38,935 nt of DNA from Syntrophomonadaceae bacterium. Lineage in GTDB: Bacteria; Bacillota; Dethiobacteria; DTU022; UBA8154. The position numbers and the translations under genes are program-made. This document shows positions 23,314 to 31,999 of the stretch, one piece after another (the stretch's first letter is position 1; every line of letters starts with the position of its first letter). The notes under the pieces are model-generated. The model did no database searches. It worked only from the letters and a program-made list of their open reading frames with translations, and had not been told where the DNA came from. The stretch covers positions 1 to 38,935 of the forward strand of contig PWRN01000049.1 in the NCBI GenBank assembly GCA_003556225.1, given 5' to 3'.

Positions 23314-25047
23314 ATGCTGAACCAGGGTTATGCGCGAATCATGGAAATCAATTTGCATACCCGGAAATGCGCCGTGCTGGAAAGAGAAGACCTGGTGGAA
23401 AAGTTGGGGGGAAGCGGGCTGGCCGCTGCCTTATACCGGGAATACGGCCTGCCCGGTGAAGACGCCCTGGTACAGGACCAGCCATTGATCCTGACCATCG
23501 GGCCCCTGACCGGTCTTTTCCCGCTCATGAGCAAAGTGGTGCTGGGTTTTAAGTCCCCCTACAGCGGGCACTATGCAGAGACCCACGCTGGAGGTCGATT
23601 GGCCCTGGCACTGCGCTATGCCAACCTGGACGCCGTGATCATCCGGGGACAGGCCAGCCACCCGGTTTACCTGGTTCTGGGTGACCGGGATTTTGCTTGC
23701 AAAGACGCCCGCCACCTCTGGGGCATGGATACGACCATGACCGCCCGGACCATTCGTAACAGCGAACCTTCCGGCAGGGGAAGGCGAAGTATTCTGCGTA
23801 TCGGGCAGGCCGGCGAAAACCAGGTGCGCTACGCCTGCATCAACGTGGATACCTTCCGCCACTTCGGCAGGCTTGGAGCAGGAGCCGTGATGGGTGCCAA
23901 GCGCCTCAAGGCGTTAATGGTGGTGGGAGACGGATCTTTCCCACTTCCCGGTGCGGATTATCAGAAACTCTACCGGGATGTCTACCGGCAAGTTACCGCA
24001 TCCTCCGCCATGAAAAAATACCACGACCTGGGAACCCCGGTAAACGTGCTCAACCTCAACGGGCTGCAGTCTTTGCCCACCCGTAATTTACAGTCCACCC
24101 GATTCGAAGCAGCTGAACAGATCAGCGGGGAATACTTCGCGGAGAAGCTGCTCCTGAGGCAGATCGCCTGTAGCGGGTGTCCCGTCGGCTGTATCCATAT
24201 CGGGCTGCTGCGGGAAAAATTCGGAGAAGAGCATGAGTATGCGTATAAGCAGGTCAGCTACGATCACGAACCCATTTTTGCCGCCGGGAGCATGCTGGGC
24301 GTATCGCCGGGAGAAGAGGTGATGGTGCTGCTGGAGCAGGCGGAAAAATGCGGACTGGATATCATCAGCTCTGGTGTCGCCCTGGCCTGGGCCACCGAAG
24401 CCTACCAGGAGGGATTGATCGGCATCAACGAAACCCTGGTTCCTTTGAGTTTCGGCAATACAGAAAATTACAGGCAGGCGATTGGACATATTTCCAACCG
24501 CAGCAACGAGTTTTATCACCTGTTGGGCGAGGGGACCCTGGTAGCGGCAAACCAGTACGGGGGAACAGATTATGCCTGCGTTTTGGGACAGGAGATGGCC
24601 GGTTACGCCACCGGGCCGGTGTTTTTCGTTTCACAGGCCCTGGGCTTTCGGAGTTCTCACCTGGATACTGCCGGCTACCAGCTGGACCAGGAAAAGGAGT
24701 TACCGGCGGTGGAGCAGGCCCTGGAGTACCTGGTGAATGAAGAAAAACAGCGCCTGCTCTTGACATCAATGGTGACCTGCCTATTTGCCCGCAACATTTA
24801 TACCCGGGAAATCCTTTCCGCCGCCCTGGAATCCGCGGGCCTGTCCCGCTTCAGTGGGGACCTGGAGAACCGGGCGGCCGCCCTCTGCCGGGAGCGCTGG
24901 CAGCTCAAAAAAGAGACCGGTTTTGAACCTTCGCAGGTGACACTGCCCCGGCGCTTCTACCAAGTTACGACCTTAAACGGGCCCCTTCCCGGTCCGTACA
25001 TGGACCAGTTGCTCCAAGAATATGCTCGCGTGATCGAAGAAATGTAA
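23314..25047 (+). CDS. aor: Aldehyde:ferredoxin oxidoreductase (tungsten/molybdenum pterin enzyme)
   Basis: A 577-residue enzyme interconverting aldehydes and carboxylic acids. The 4Fe-4S ligands are at C286, C289, C293 (ACSGCPVGC) and C489 (MVTCLFAR), spacing like that of the archaeal Aor proteins. Other family marks are the N-terminal YARIMEINLHTRK, GPLTGLFPLMSKVVLGFKSP, HAGGRLALALRYA, GAGAVMGAKRLKA and YDHEPIFAAGSMLG. The ATG at 23314 follows AAGGGGGG; earlier in-frame ATGs lie inside the polyferredoxin gene and have no site. The neighbouring oxidoreductase and polyferredoxin suggest a role in amino-acid or organic-acid fermentation. No pterin-cofactor genes are in the window. Confidence 0.94.
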   Translation: MLNQGYARIMEINLHTRKCAVLEREDLVEKLGGSGLAAALYREYGLPGEDALVQDQPLILTIGPLTGLFPLMSKVVLGFKSPYSGHYAETHAGGRLALALRYANLDAVIIRGQASHPVYLVLGDRDFACKDARHLWGMDTTMTARTIRNSEPSGRGRRSILRIGQAGENQVRYACINVDTFRHFGRLGAGAVMGAKRLKALMVVGDGSFPLPGADYQKLYRDVYRQVTASSAMKKYHDLGTPVNVLNLNGLQSLPTRNLQSTRFEAAEQISGEYFAEKLLLRQIACSGCPVGCIHIGLLREKFGEEHEYAYKQVSYDHEPIFAAGSMLGVSPGEEVMVLLEQAEKCGLDIISSGVALAWATEAYQEGLIGINETLVPLSFGNTENYRQAIGHISNRSNEFYHLLGEGTLVAANQYGGTDYACVLGQEMAGYATGPVFFVSQALGFRSSHLDTAGYQLDQEKELPAVEQALEYLVNEEKQRLLLTSMVTCLFARNIYTREILSAALESAGLSRFSGDLENRAAALCRERWQLKKETGFEPSQVTLPRRFYQVTTLNGPLPGPYMDQLLQEYARVIEEM

Positions 25048-25092
25048 CATCCGCACAGCGCGGCCAGTTTCGCAACCCGGGAAATGCCCGCT

Positions 25093-25533
25093 CTATGATG
25101 AGAGGCGAATCACCCTCTGACCCGAAAGGGGGTCCAGCTCCCGCAGGGCATTGATACCGCACAGTTCCAGGATCACCACTTCTAGTGTGATGAAAACCTC
25201 CGCCGCTTCGCGCAGACAGCAAACAACCGCTTTTTCTTCCCGCCCCAGGGCCGCGTGCAGATGCAAAATGGGTTCATCCCCGTCAAAAAGGATGGTCCCC
25301 ATCCCCACCACTTCCCTGCCATCCTCAAACTGGAACCAATGAGGCACCGGCGGCAGGGCGACTTCACGAGGTCCGGTCACAGCTGAACCGCTTTGGAGTG
25401 CACCCAGCACAAAAAAAACAGCCACGCGAATCCTTTCTTTGCAGGCCAGTGCTTTTATTTCGTCCAAGGGATTCTCACCGTGTTCTGTCCGCGCCAGGAA
25501 TACCCTGCCGATATTTCCCTGCTGATATTTCAT
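25093..25533 (-). CDS. PPC/DUF296 domain protein
   Basis: A 146-residue protein with the PPC (DUF296) fold: the strand-loop pattern RVFLARTEHGENPLDEIKALA, an AVFFVLGAL core, and HLHAALGREEKAVVCCL, whose His-containing HLH segment is the conserved metal or ligand site. PPC proteins form trimers; AT-hook versions bind DNA in plants, but stand-alone bacterial forms are of unknown function. The ATG at 25533 follows GGAGGG by seven bases. It ends 45 bases from the convergent aldehyde oxidoreductase gene and lies 66 bases after the DUF368 gene on its own strand. Confidence 0.83.
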   Translation of the reverse strand: MKYQQGNIGRVFLARTEHGENPLDEIKALACKERIRVAVFFVLGALQSGSAVTGPREVALPPVPHWFQFEDGREVVGMGTILFDGDEPILHLHAALGREEKAVVCCLREAAEVFITLEVVILELCGINALRELDPLSGQRVIRLSS

Positions 25534-25599
25534 GCCATTTCCCTCCTCGAGCAGCATTGCTCCCTCTTATACAAGCACCAGGCAGCAGGAACCGCCTGT

Positions 25600-26367
25600 T
25601 CAGATCGCTTCTTTTTTCTGCCCGGCGCCCCCTCCCCATTGCCAGACAATAAAAAATCCCAGGGCAAAAAGCAAGATGGCAGCCATGTTCCAGCTCGATG
25701 GCCACAAGGCGCGAGCCGAACCCCCGATCAGTCCGGAAAAGAAAAAAGATATCGGGTCCCGGTAGCGAAAATAATAATTCTCCAGGATCCTGGCCAGCAA
25801 CAATATACCCGCCAGGGCGCCAATACCAAAAGAAATCAACGGGTAGATCGTCAGTCTGCTTACGTAAAACAAGATCTGATCATAGATGCCCATGATAATT
25901 AAGATTGAACTTCCCGGTACCCCGGGAATGAACATGGCCGCACTGGACAAAACTCCCCCTAAACCCAACAGCAAGAGGTTCACCCCTTCACCCGCTTTCA
26001 GGATCCCCACGGGTTCTCCAGCCATGAAAAACCCGACCATGAATCCCCCCAGCATGATCGCGCCTCGACCCGGGGTAAAAGCCGGGCGGTGCAGCAGCAC
26101 CGTTCTAATGGAAGCCAGCAATAATCCCAGCAAAAATGCCACGGCAAGATCGCGGTTGGAGGTAACCAGCAGGGCGAACGTCGTGCCGCCCAAGAAAATC
26201 CCCACTGCCGTTCCCAACAGCATGGGCCAGTAGGGTTTTATTCTGAACGCAGCGATATCCCGGAGCAGCTCTTCATAGATCCCCAGGATAATAAACACCG
26301 TACCACCGCTCATCCCGGGCAACACGATGATCCAACCAAGCATTAATCCCTGCAGCATTTTTCGCAA
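25600..26367 (-). CDS. DUF368 family membrane protein, likely polyprenyl-phosphate transporter
   Basis: A 255-residue membrane protein with about eight hydrophobic segments. It carries the DUF368 motifs: GWIIVLPGMSGGTVFIILGIYEEL near the N-terminus (seen as PGMSGGT) and a second FIPGVPGSSILIIMGIYD half-repeat, an inverted-duplication layout. Members of this family have been shown to return undecaprenyl phosphate across the membrane for reuse in wall synthesis (PopT/UptA work). TTG start, eight bases after GGGGGAG. Its position with envelope genes elsewhere in the window fits, but the immediate neighbours do not. Transport function is family knowledge, not shown here. Confidence 0.87.
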   Translation of the reverse strand: MRKMLQGLMLGWIIVLPGMSGGTVFIILGIYEELLRDIAAFRIKPYWPMLLGTAVGIFLGGTTFALLVTSNRDLAVAFLLGLLLASIRTVLLHRPAFTPGRGAIMLGGFMVGFFMAGEPVGILKAGEGVNLLLLGLGGVLSSAAMFIPGVPGSSILIIMGIYDQILFYVSRLTIYPLISFGIGALAGILLLARILENYYFRYRDPISFFFSGLIGGSARALWPSSWNMAAILLFALGFFIVWQWGGGAGQKKEAI

Positions 26368-26674
26368 TGCACATTCTCCCCCCTTTGCTTCCTGGATAGC
26401 AGCTTAATAAAGTGCAAAGGCCAGATATCTCCACTTTCCGAAGTTCCCAGCGGTTGGACATATTCCGGCCTTTTGAAAATTCGTCTTTTTCTTCAGCCCA
26501 TGGAAACCTCGCTCATCCCAAGCGCGCGGGAACCTTAAAGCAAGCGCCGACGCTGACCGCCACGCACGGGAACCGGAAATCATGCCTGGAAGGGCTTTCA
26601 TGCGCTGAGCCAGCACAGCATTGAACCTTGCCCGGTGCAATGCGCCATCTATTTTGCCTGCAGAAAAAAGTTCG
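26368..26674. other. Intergenic region without recognised features
   Basis: Some 307 bases between the DUF1992 gene and the DUF368 gene, both on the minus strand. I found no convincing promoter, terminator, RNA element or coding frame with a ribosome-binding site. Confidence 0.4.
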
Positions 26675-27052
26675 TCAGATCAACTTACGTTCAATTTTGC
26701 TCCTGTATTCCTGCAGCGCAGCGGAACGAGATCCTCGTTGTTCCATGAGCAGGTTAAACCTTAAGACTTTTTCATTGAGCTGCTTTCTTAATGCCCTCTG
26801 TTCTGGTTCTTCAGAGCAGCAGTCAAGGAGGTCCTGCAGCCTGATGATTTCTTTTTTTACTTGGAGTTCTTCAGGCAAAATCCCCGCGTTTTTTAACAGT
26901 AAATAGGCCGCCCGCAATTCCGGCGGCACATGAGAAAGATCCTCCAGCTGCAGCGGCTTGCCTTTCCCCGGTAAATTAGCAAATTCCCCGTTCCGAATCG
27001 CTTCCCTGATTTTTTCTTCGGCAATCATCTCGAGAATATTCAACTTTCCCAC
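26675..27052 (-). CDS. DUF1992 (DnaJ-homologue subfamily C member 28 domain) protein
   Basis: A 125-residue soluble protein. The diagnostic start ILEMIAEEKIREAIRNGEFANLPGKGKPLQLED is present (read in pieces: AEEKIREA, GEFANLPGKGKPL), followed by PPELRAAYLLLKNAGILPEE and a helical region ending ERKLI. The domain occurs alone in bacteria and at the end of DnaJC28 in animals; function unknown. Start is a GTG at 27052 with GGAG unusually close; a TTG three codons on is possible. It sits 28 bases after the second PAC2 gene, so it is the last gene of that operon. Confidence 0.85.
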   Translation of the reverse strand: MGKLNILEMIAEEKIREAIRNGEFANLPGKGKPLQLEDLSHVPPELRAAYLLLKNAGILPEELQVKKEIIRLQDLLDCCSEEPEQRALRKQLNEKVLRFNLLMEQRGSRSAALQEYRSKIERKLI

Positions 27053-27080
27053 GCTCCACGGATACAGACTGGCTGATCTG

Positions 27081-27896
27081 TCATCTTACAAACCGATAGA
27101 CCTCCTGGGTGAGGGTCAGCTGTTCCTGTTCATTCAAGGTCATTCCCTGCGCTATTTTCCCCAGCAAGGCATCCACCTCGCTGTTTTTCTCCCGCAAGAG
27201 GGTCAGCTTTTGGGTGATCTCCTGTTCCTGGGCTTCCAGTTCATCGAGTTCGATGGGCAAATTAAATCGTCGGTTTAGAAAAAGCAAGGTCGCATGGATG
27301 GCTGCGGGATCTTCCAGGGCGGAAAGGTAGAAAGGGATTTCCGGCCACAGGCTGATCCCCTCCATGTGATACCGCCCGGCCACCCAGAGGAGATAACTGC
27401 TGATCGCCGGTGGACCTTCCCAATCCATGTTTTCTATCCCTTCGGATGCAGCAAATTCTTCTCTTAAGTTTTCCCGGTTGTAGACAGTGAAGATGGTGCG
27501 GGGCTGTGTGTGGGTAATCATAGAGGGCAATCCGTTCACGGTATATATCCTGCCCACGTGGCAGTGATTGGAGGCAAAATCCAACACGCTTTTGAGAAAT
27601 TGATAATGCTTGTGGGCCGGTTCGTCCGTTTTAAACAAGAGCAAATTATGGGCTTCACTGGCCCAAAAACGGGCTGCAGGAACCTGCACCAGGTTATTTC
27701 TAAAGTCTGCCCCGTCGAACGGAAAAAAATCGAGAGGATCGAGATCGGCAACCGGCTCACATTCCAGTTTCTCCGTCAGGGTATTGATGACATGCCCACT
27801 CACGCCTCCCAGGTCCGAACTCTGCCAGCCGACAATGAGTGCAGCATCTTCGAGCTGCGGCATTTTGTGAATATCAAACTGGTCGATCGTCATCAT
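27081..27896 (-). CDS. PAC2 family protein, second of an overlapping pair
   Basis: A 271-residue protein of the PAC2 (proteasome assembly chaperone 2-like) family. Seen are LIVGWQSSDLGGVSGHVINTL near the N-terminus (as GWQSSDLGG), a central GRIYTVNGLPS strand-loop, and a helical C-terminus with EEQEIT-like heptads, probably a coiled coil (about 215-260). It overlaps the end of the first PAC2 gene by 23 bases, so translation is coupled. The ATG at 27896 follows a G-rich site; ATGs at 27893 and 27908 are alternatives. PAC2 proteins are known from proteasome-bearing actinobacteria and archaea, but many bacteria carry them without one. The paired arrangement suggests a heteromer. Confidence 0.83.
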   Translation of the reverse strand: MMTIDQFDIHKMPQLEDAALIVGWQSSDLGGVSGHVINTLTEKLECEPVADLDPLDFFPFDGADFRNNLVQVPAARFWASEAHNLLLFKTDEPAHKHYQFLKSVLDFASNHCHVGRIYTVNGLPSMITHTQPRTIFTVYNRENLREEFAASEGIENMDWEGPPAISSYLLWVAGRYHMEGISLWPEIPFYLSALEDPAAIHATLLFLNRRFNLPIELDELEAQEQEITQKLTLLREKNSEVDALLGKIAQGMTLNEQEQLTLTQEVYRFVR

Positions 27897-28803
27897 CACT
27901 GCCCCCATCCTGCTCTTCAGATAAAGATTTCAAAAAATCATCCAGGTGTTCTTTCATCCAGTCCGCCTCCTCCCGGCTGATGGGACCCGGTTGGCTCATG
28001 GACTTTCTTTGATCATAGAGTTCTTTGACATCGGGAGGAAACTGCCGGTAAAGGCCGTTGATAATCCGGTCCACCTCTTCAGCCTGGCGGTTGAGCAGTT
28101 CATAATCCGCTGCGAATCCCAAGATATGCGCAAAAGCTTCCACAACAGAGCTGGCAGCCCTGGGGTAGGGAAAGGGCGTCCTGGAAAGCCAATCGGGAAT
28201 CTCGCCCATGAGACAGGCCGCCTCCAGGCCCCGCTGTTTGGCCGCAGCCAGCAGTAAGCCATTCATCCCGGTAATCACGCCATCCCCACTGCCTTCACTG
28301 ACTTCACTCATTAAAACCAGGTTCGGCACGCTTTTCAATTCTGTCAGGAGCGATGCTGAACTGGCCACGGCCACCACCCTGGGCTTCATTTCGTGGTGAA
28401 CGGGTGAAACACAAGCACCCGAGGTATAAACACGACGACAGCCGTACTGTTCTACCGTATCCAGGACCAGGTTGGCCACCTTCAGCGCCACTTCCCCCCT
28501 GGCATACATGCGTCCATCACCGTGAGGCTGTTCATCCCCCGCAAAAAAAACCAGATCTTCTCCGCCCAGTTTCTGATGGTAAAAATTGCTGGATGGAAAC
28601 AGCAATTCCTCCAGGAAGCCGTTTCGAATCATCACTTTGCGGGGTTCAAAATAATCCCAGGGTTCAATTTCTGCAAACAGCTCGGCTCCCACCTGGTTAA
28701 TTAAGGAGTTTACTGCCAGAACCCCAATGTTTCCGATCCCTGGCCAGCTGCAAACTAACCGGGGGCGCTGCAGCTGCAAGGATTTATGTAAGACAATTCC
28801 CAT
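27874..28803 (-). CDS. PAC2 family protein, first of an overlapping pair
   Basis: A 309-residue PAC2-family protein: LVCSWPGIGNIGVLAVNSLI at the N-terminus holds the Gly-rich loop, then FPSSNFYHQKLGGEDLVFFAGDEQP, RRVYTSGACVSPVHHEMKP and GMNGLLLAAAKQRGLEAACLMGEIP, with a helical tail ending in an acidic DDDD run. The ATG at 28803 follows AAGGGAG by eight bases; an earlier in-frame ATG at 28848 has none. It is the first gene of a PAC2-PAC2-DUF1992 operon. Archaeal members act as assembly chaperones; a bacterial role is not established. No proteasome gene is in the window. Confidence 0.85.
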   Translation of the reverse strand: MGIVLHKSLQLQRPRLVCSWPGIGNIGVLAVNSLINQVGAELFAEIEPWDYFEPRKVMIRNGFLEELLFPSSNFYHQKLGGEDLVFFAGDEQPHGDGRMYARGEVALKVANLVLDTVEQYGCRRVYTSGACVSPVHHEMKPRVVAVASSASLLTELKSVPNLVLMSEVSEGSGDGVITGMNGLLLAAAKQRGLEAACLMGEIPDWLSRTPFPYPRAASSVVEAFAHILGFAADYELLNRQAEEVDRIINGLYRQFPPDVKELYDQRKSMSQPGPISREEADWMKEHLDDFLKSLSEEQDGGSDDDDRPV

Positions 28804-28981
28804 TTTCTTCTCTCCCTTCGCAGGAATTAACGTGCTGCTTGAGTTCACCTTGTACTTGTATATTACTTATATTGTAAACGGGGAATCTTATCCCGTCAAA
28901 TTTCTTTTCCGCTGAACTTTATCAGAGAGAAATGCTCGCGGGGAAATGGTCAGGGTGAAAAAGGCATTCCCTTTCCGGGCT

Positions 28982-29155
28982 CTACTGCCCCAACTCCAGG
29001 TAACAGGCAAAACAGATCAGCACATCATCCCCGTTTTCCAATTCCATGCCCAGGTTGAGCAGGGTTTCCCTGGGAAGCGTTTCTCCCACAACGGCATGTT
29101 CCAGGTAATCCATGCTCCCGCAGGTCAGGCAGGCCTGGTTAAGCGGTATACTCAT
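28982..29155 (-). CDS. Small zinc-ribbon-like protein (57 aa)
   Basis: A 57-residue protein with two Cys pairs, CLTC at 9-12 and CFAC at 48-51, the layout of a zinc ribbon. The ATG at 29155 lies six bases after GAGAGGAG, a strong site. It begins MSIPLNQACLTCGSMD and ends ICFACYLELGQ. It follows the amidase gene by 58 bases on the same strand and may be in its operon. A longer frame upstream is only an overlap with the amidase gene. Not a family I can name. Confidence 0.65.
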   Translation of the reverse strand: MSIPLNQACLTCGSMDYLEHAVVGETLPRETLLNLGMELENGDDVLICFACYLELGQ

Positions 29156-29213
29156 GTCATGCTCCTCTCCAGTTTTGTTAAGTTCTATTTCCCGGGAAAT
29201 AGGCGGGATCCGC

Positions 29214-30638
29214 TCATGGCCCGGCAGCAAGGGGCCGTTGATCTTTCCAGGGGCGAGCCTCTTCAAAGGCTGCAGATGCCCGCAGCACGGCACGTTCTGC
29301 AAACCTTCGGCCCACAATCTGCAGGCCCATGGGAAGCCCTTCTGGATCAAATCCGCACGGCACCGATGCCGCTGGCTGACCCGTAAAGTTGAAGGGGCAT
29401 GTGAATTCCAGGGAGGACAAAGACCGAACTTTTTGCCCGATAATTTCGCGGGGTCCAATGTTCCCCCCTGGGACAAAAGGAAAGGCTGCTGTAGGGGTCG
29501 TGGGCAGCAGGAGCAACTCATAGGCGGCAAATATTTCTTTCAACCTGGTCCAGAGCACTTCCTTGCTGCGGCCCAGGCGCACCATGTCCCGCGCCGTGTA
29601 ATGGTCCGCCTGGGCAAAAATTGAATGGATCTTGGGGTAACACCCCCTCTGCCACTCTTCCAGGCGATCTTCATGGGCCGTCACGGCTGCCACGACGGTC
29701 ATCGCCTGCAAAAGATCCAGCATATCCGGCAGATCCAGGGTAAGCTCTTCTACCTCTGCACCCATTTCTTCAAAGACGCGCGCGGCTGTGAGCACAGCTC
29801 CCGCAACATCGGGATGCACGTGCGTATAGCCCAGGTTGACGCAGCAGGCTATTTTCATTCCCTGCACGCCCCCGCTTTCAACCTGGAAGTCATCGCTCCG
29901 GCAAGAAGGCAGGGAGAGACGATCCCGCTCGTCAGGTCCGGCCAGGATCTGCAGCATTAAAGCGGCATCCGCAACACTGCGTGTTAAAGGTCCTTCGTGT
30001 ACCAGGGTTTCCCAACCGGTTAGCTTCGGGTGACTGGGAATTCGCCCGAAAGAAGGCTTGATCCCGTAGACACCGCAGTAGCTTGCCGGCACGCGGATGG
30101 AGCCCCCGGCGTCATTGCCCGTGGCCAGGGGCACCATGCCCGCAGCAAGGGCCGCCGCTGAACCGCCGCTGGAGCCACCGCTGGTTCTATGCAGATCCCA
30201 GGGATTCTGCGTGGATCCAAAGAGCACATTGTCCGTCACCGGAAGAAGCCCGAACTCCGACAAATTGCTCTTGCCGATCACAATCGCACCGGCTCCTTTC
30301 AAGCGTTCGACCAGCACGGCATCTTCAGCAGGCACGTAATGTTCAAAGAGCCTGGATCCCATAGTTGTGCGCATACCGCGGGTATACACGTTGTCCTTGA
30401 CCAGGAACGGAACCCCCGGCAGCGGCCCTGTACATGTACCTGCCGCGACCTTTTTTTCTGCCAGGGCCGCCTGCTGTTGCAGCGTCTCTTCCTCTTCCAG
30501 GGTCACGATGGCGTTTAACCGGGGGTTCAGGGAAGAGATTCGCTCCAGGCAGCCGGTCATTATTTCCCGGGGCGAAACCTTTTTTTCTTGGATCAACCCG
30601 GCCAATGCAGTAGCATCCAGCCAACAGAGATCGTTCAA
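29214..30638 (-). CDS. Amidase (amidase-signature family)
   Basis: A 474-residue enzyme of the Ser-cisSer-Lys amidase group. Catalytic Lys81 (VKDN), the cis-Ser in TSGGSSGGSAAALAAG (156/157) and nucleophile Ser180 in NDAGGSIRVPA are all present; the usual TD before the nucleophile loop is ND here. It could be a general aliphatic or aryl amidase, or a GatA-type subunit, but no gatB or gatC is near. TTG start with only a weak AAAGGG site, so the start is less sure. It follows the polysaccharide deacetylase gene by 67 bases and precedes a zinc-ribbon-like mini-gene. Confidence 0.87.
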   Translation of the reverse strand: MNDLCWLDATALAGLIQEKKVSPREIMTGCLERISSLNPRLNAIVTLEEEETLQQQAALAEKKVAAGTCTGPLPGVPFLVKDNVYTRGMRTTMGSRLFEHYVPAEDAVLVERLKGAGAIVIGKSNLSEFGLLPVTDNVLFGSTQNPWDLHRTSGGSSGGSAAALAAGMVPLATGNDAGGSIRVPASYCGVYGIKPSFGRIPSHPKLTGWETLVHEGPLTRSVADAALMLQILAGPDERDRLSLPSCRSDDFQVESGGVQGMKIACCVNLGYTHVHPDVAGAVLTAARVFEEMGAEVEELTLDLPDMLDLLQAMTVVAAVTAHEDRLEEWQRGCYPKIHSIFAQADHYTARDMVRLGRSKEVLWTRLKEIFAAYELLLLPTTPTAAFPFVPGGNIGPREIIGQKVRSLSSLEFTCPFNFTGQPAASVPCGFDPEGLPMGLQIVGRRFAERAVLRASAAFEEARPWKDQRPLAAGP

Positions 30639-30705
30639 TTTTATTGGGCCCTTTCCGGGGGTTTATGATTTCCCTGGACGGTTCCTCGGGGTTGCGTCCA
30701 GGCTG

Positions 30706-31845
30706 TCAGTGCGCAACTGCACCCACTTTTTCGGCAAACTGCTCCAGATCGTCGAAGTAGCCAATAAACACCCGATTCATCTTCATCATATCTTCCTGCA
30801 TCGTCGCGTATCCCATGGACGTGGTAACCGCCCCCAGGTAACCGCTTTTCTTCACCAGGTGCTGGATCGCAGGATTAAACGCGCCATAGGGATAGGAGAA
30901 AAACTGGACTTCCCCGCCGATGAGGGCTTCCAGGTCGGCCTTAGATTGCGTAATTTCTTTTGCCGCCTGTTCCAGGCTGATCTTGGCCAGGTTGGGATGG
31001 GTCATGCTGTGCGAACCAATTTCCATCCCTTTTTCATGCATTTCAACCAGCATTTCTGCGGAGAGATAGCGCTTTCCGTCCATGTTCTCCGAACAGACAA
31101 AAAACGTGCCCACCATATCGTAGCGCAGCAGTTCGGGCAGGGCGTGTTGATACGCACAGGCGTAACCATCATCAAAGGTCAGGATGACCGGGTTCTCCGG
31201 AAGTGGCTTTCCCCTGTGCCGGTGTGCGTAGAGGTCCTGCAGTGTGACGGCATGATACCCGTTTTCCCTTAGCCATCGGAGCTGAGCACGGAACTGATCC
31301 GGATGAACCAAATACCTGATATAATGACCGATGCCCCTGTAACGGGCCGGATCGTCGACCATATGATACATGAGAACAGGTACTTTTTGGACCGCATGAT
31401 CCGCGTAGGTATAGGGATGGAATAGCTCCCCCTGGAGCGTGTGGCGGGACCCTGGATGCCCGCTACTGTTGTCATTTTTTAAGACCAATTTGAACTGTTC
31501 GCCATCCGTTTCTTTTTTTTCCCGGGTGAAGGAAGCAACTTCTTCGACGAAACATTGACTCACGTAAATCGTGCTGTTCATCATGCGGGGCAGGACTGCA
31601 AAAGGTTTAACCTGATCCTGGTGCAGGTAGCTTTCCCGATCATATTGAAAGATGACCTTGTCTTCCTCTCTACCTAACTGGATGGAACCGTCGAACCAGT
31701 GCACGGTGTAGCCTAACGTTTCAAAGGTTTGCCGCAGGGGCAGCATGAGCACCTGGTTGTTGTTCAGGTAAGCAGGAGCGGCCTGGCAGAGCGAAGGTAA
31801 AACCAGTGCAGTTAAGAGTAGCAGCAAAAAGCGTATCCCTTTCAT
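30706..31845 (-). CDS. Secreted polysaccharide deacetylase with copper-amine-oxidase-N-like module
   Basis: A 379-residue exported protein. A signal peptide (FLLLLLTALVLPSLCQA) is followed by a shortened copper-amine-oxidase-N-like region (LMLPLRQTFETLGYTVHW), a linker, and a NodB/carbohydrate esterase 4 domain with ILTFDDGY (metal and base Asp pair), SHSMTHP (the HxxxH metal site) and SYPYGAFN. Such enzymes remove N-acetyl groups from peptidoglycan or other glycans outside the cell. The ATG at 31845 is four bases after GGAGGGGG; an earlier ATG at 31869 overlaps it. Role in spore cortex or wall remodelling is possible but unproven. Confidence 0.9.
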   Translation of the reverse strand: MKGIRFLLLLLTALVLPSLCQAAPAYLNNNQVLMLPLRQTFETLGYTVHWFDGSIQLGREEDKVIFQYDRESYLHQDQVKPFAVLPRMMNSTIYVSQCFVEEVASFTREKKETDGEQFKLVLKNDNSSGHPGSRHTLQGELFHPYTYADHAVQKVPVLMYHMVDDPARYRGIGHYIRYLVHPDQFRAQLRWLRENGYHAVTLQDLYAHRHRGKPLPENPVILTFDDGYACAYQHALPELLRYDMVGTFFVCSENMDGKRYLSAEMLVEMHEKGMEIGSHSMTHPNLAKISLEQAAKEITQSKADLEALIGGEVQFFSYPYGAFNPAIQHLVKKSGYLGAVTTSMGYATMQEDMMKMNRVFIGYFDDLEQFAEKVGAVAH

Positions 31846-31954
31846 GATCCCCCTCCATTTTTGCCCCACCCCATCCCGGGGTTTGAGTCTTATCTATGCT
31901 CTAGTTCGCCGCAGGCTGAATCTTTCCTCCCATCGGACCGGAAAACATAAAAAC

Positions 31955-31983
31955 GCTTCCCGGTTTAAATGCAACCAGGAAGC
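31955..31983 (-). terminator. Terminator of spoVS
   Basis: On the minus strand GCTTCCTGGTT pairs with AACCGGGAAGC (11 bp, one G-U) around a 7-base loop, then GTTTTTAT follows. The G-U pair exists only on the minus strand, which fits termination of spoVS transcription. Confidence 0.75.
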
Positions 31984-31999
31984 CATTGATCACGATAAT

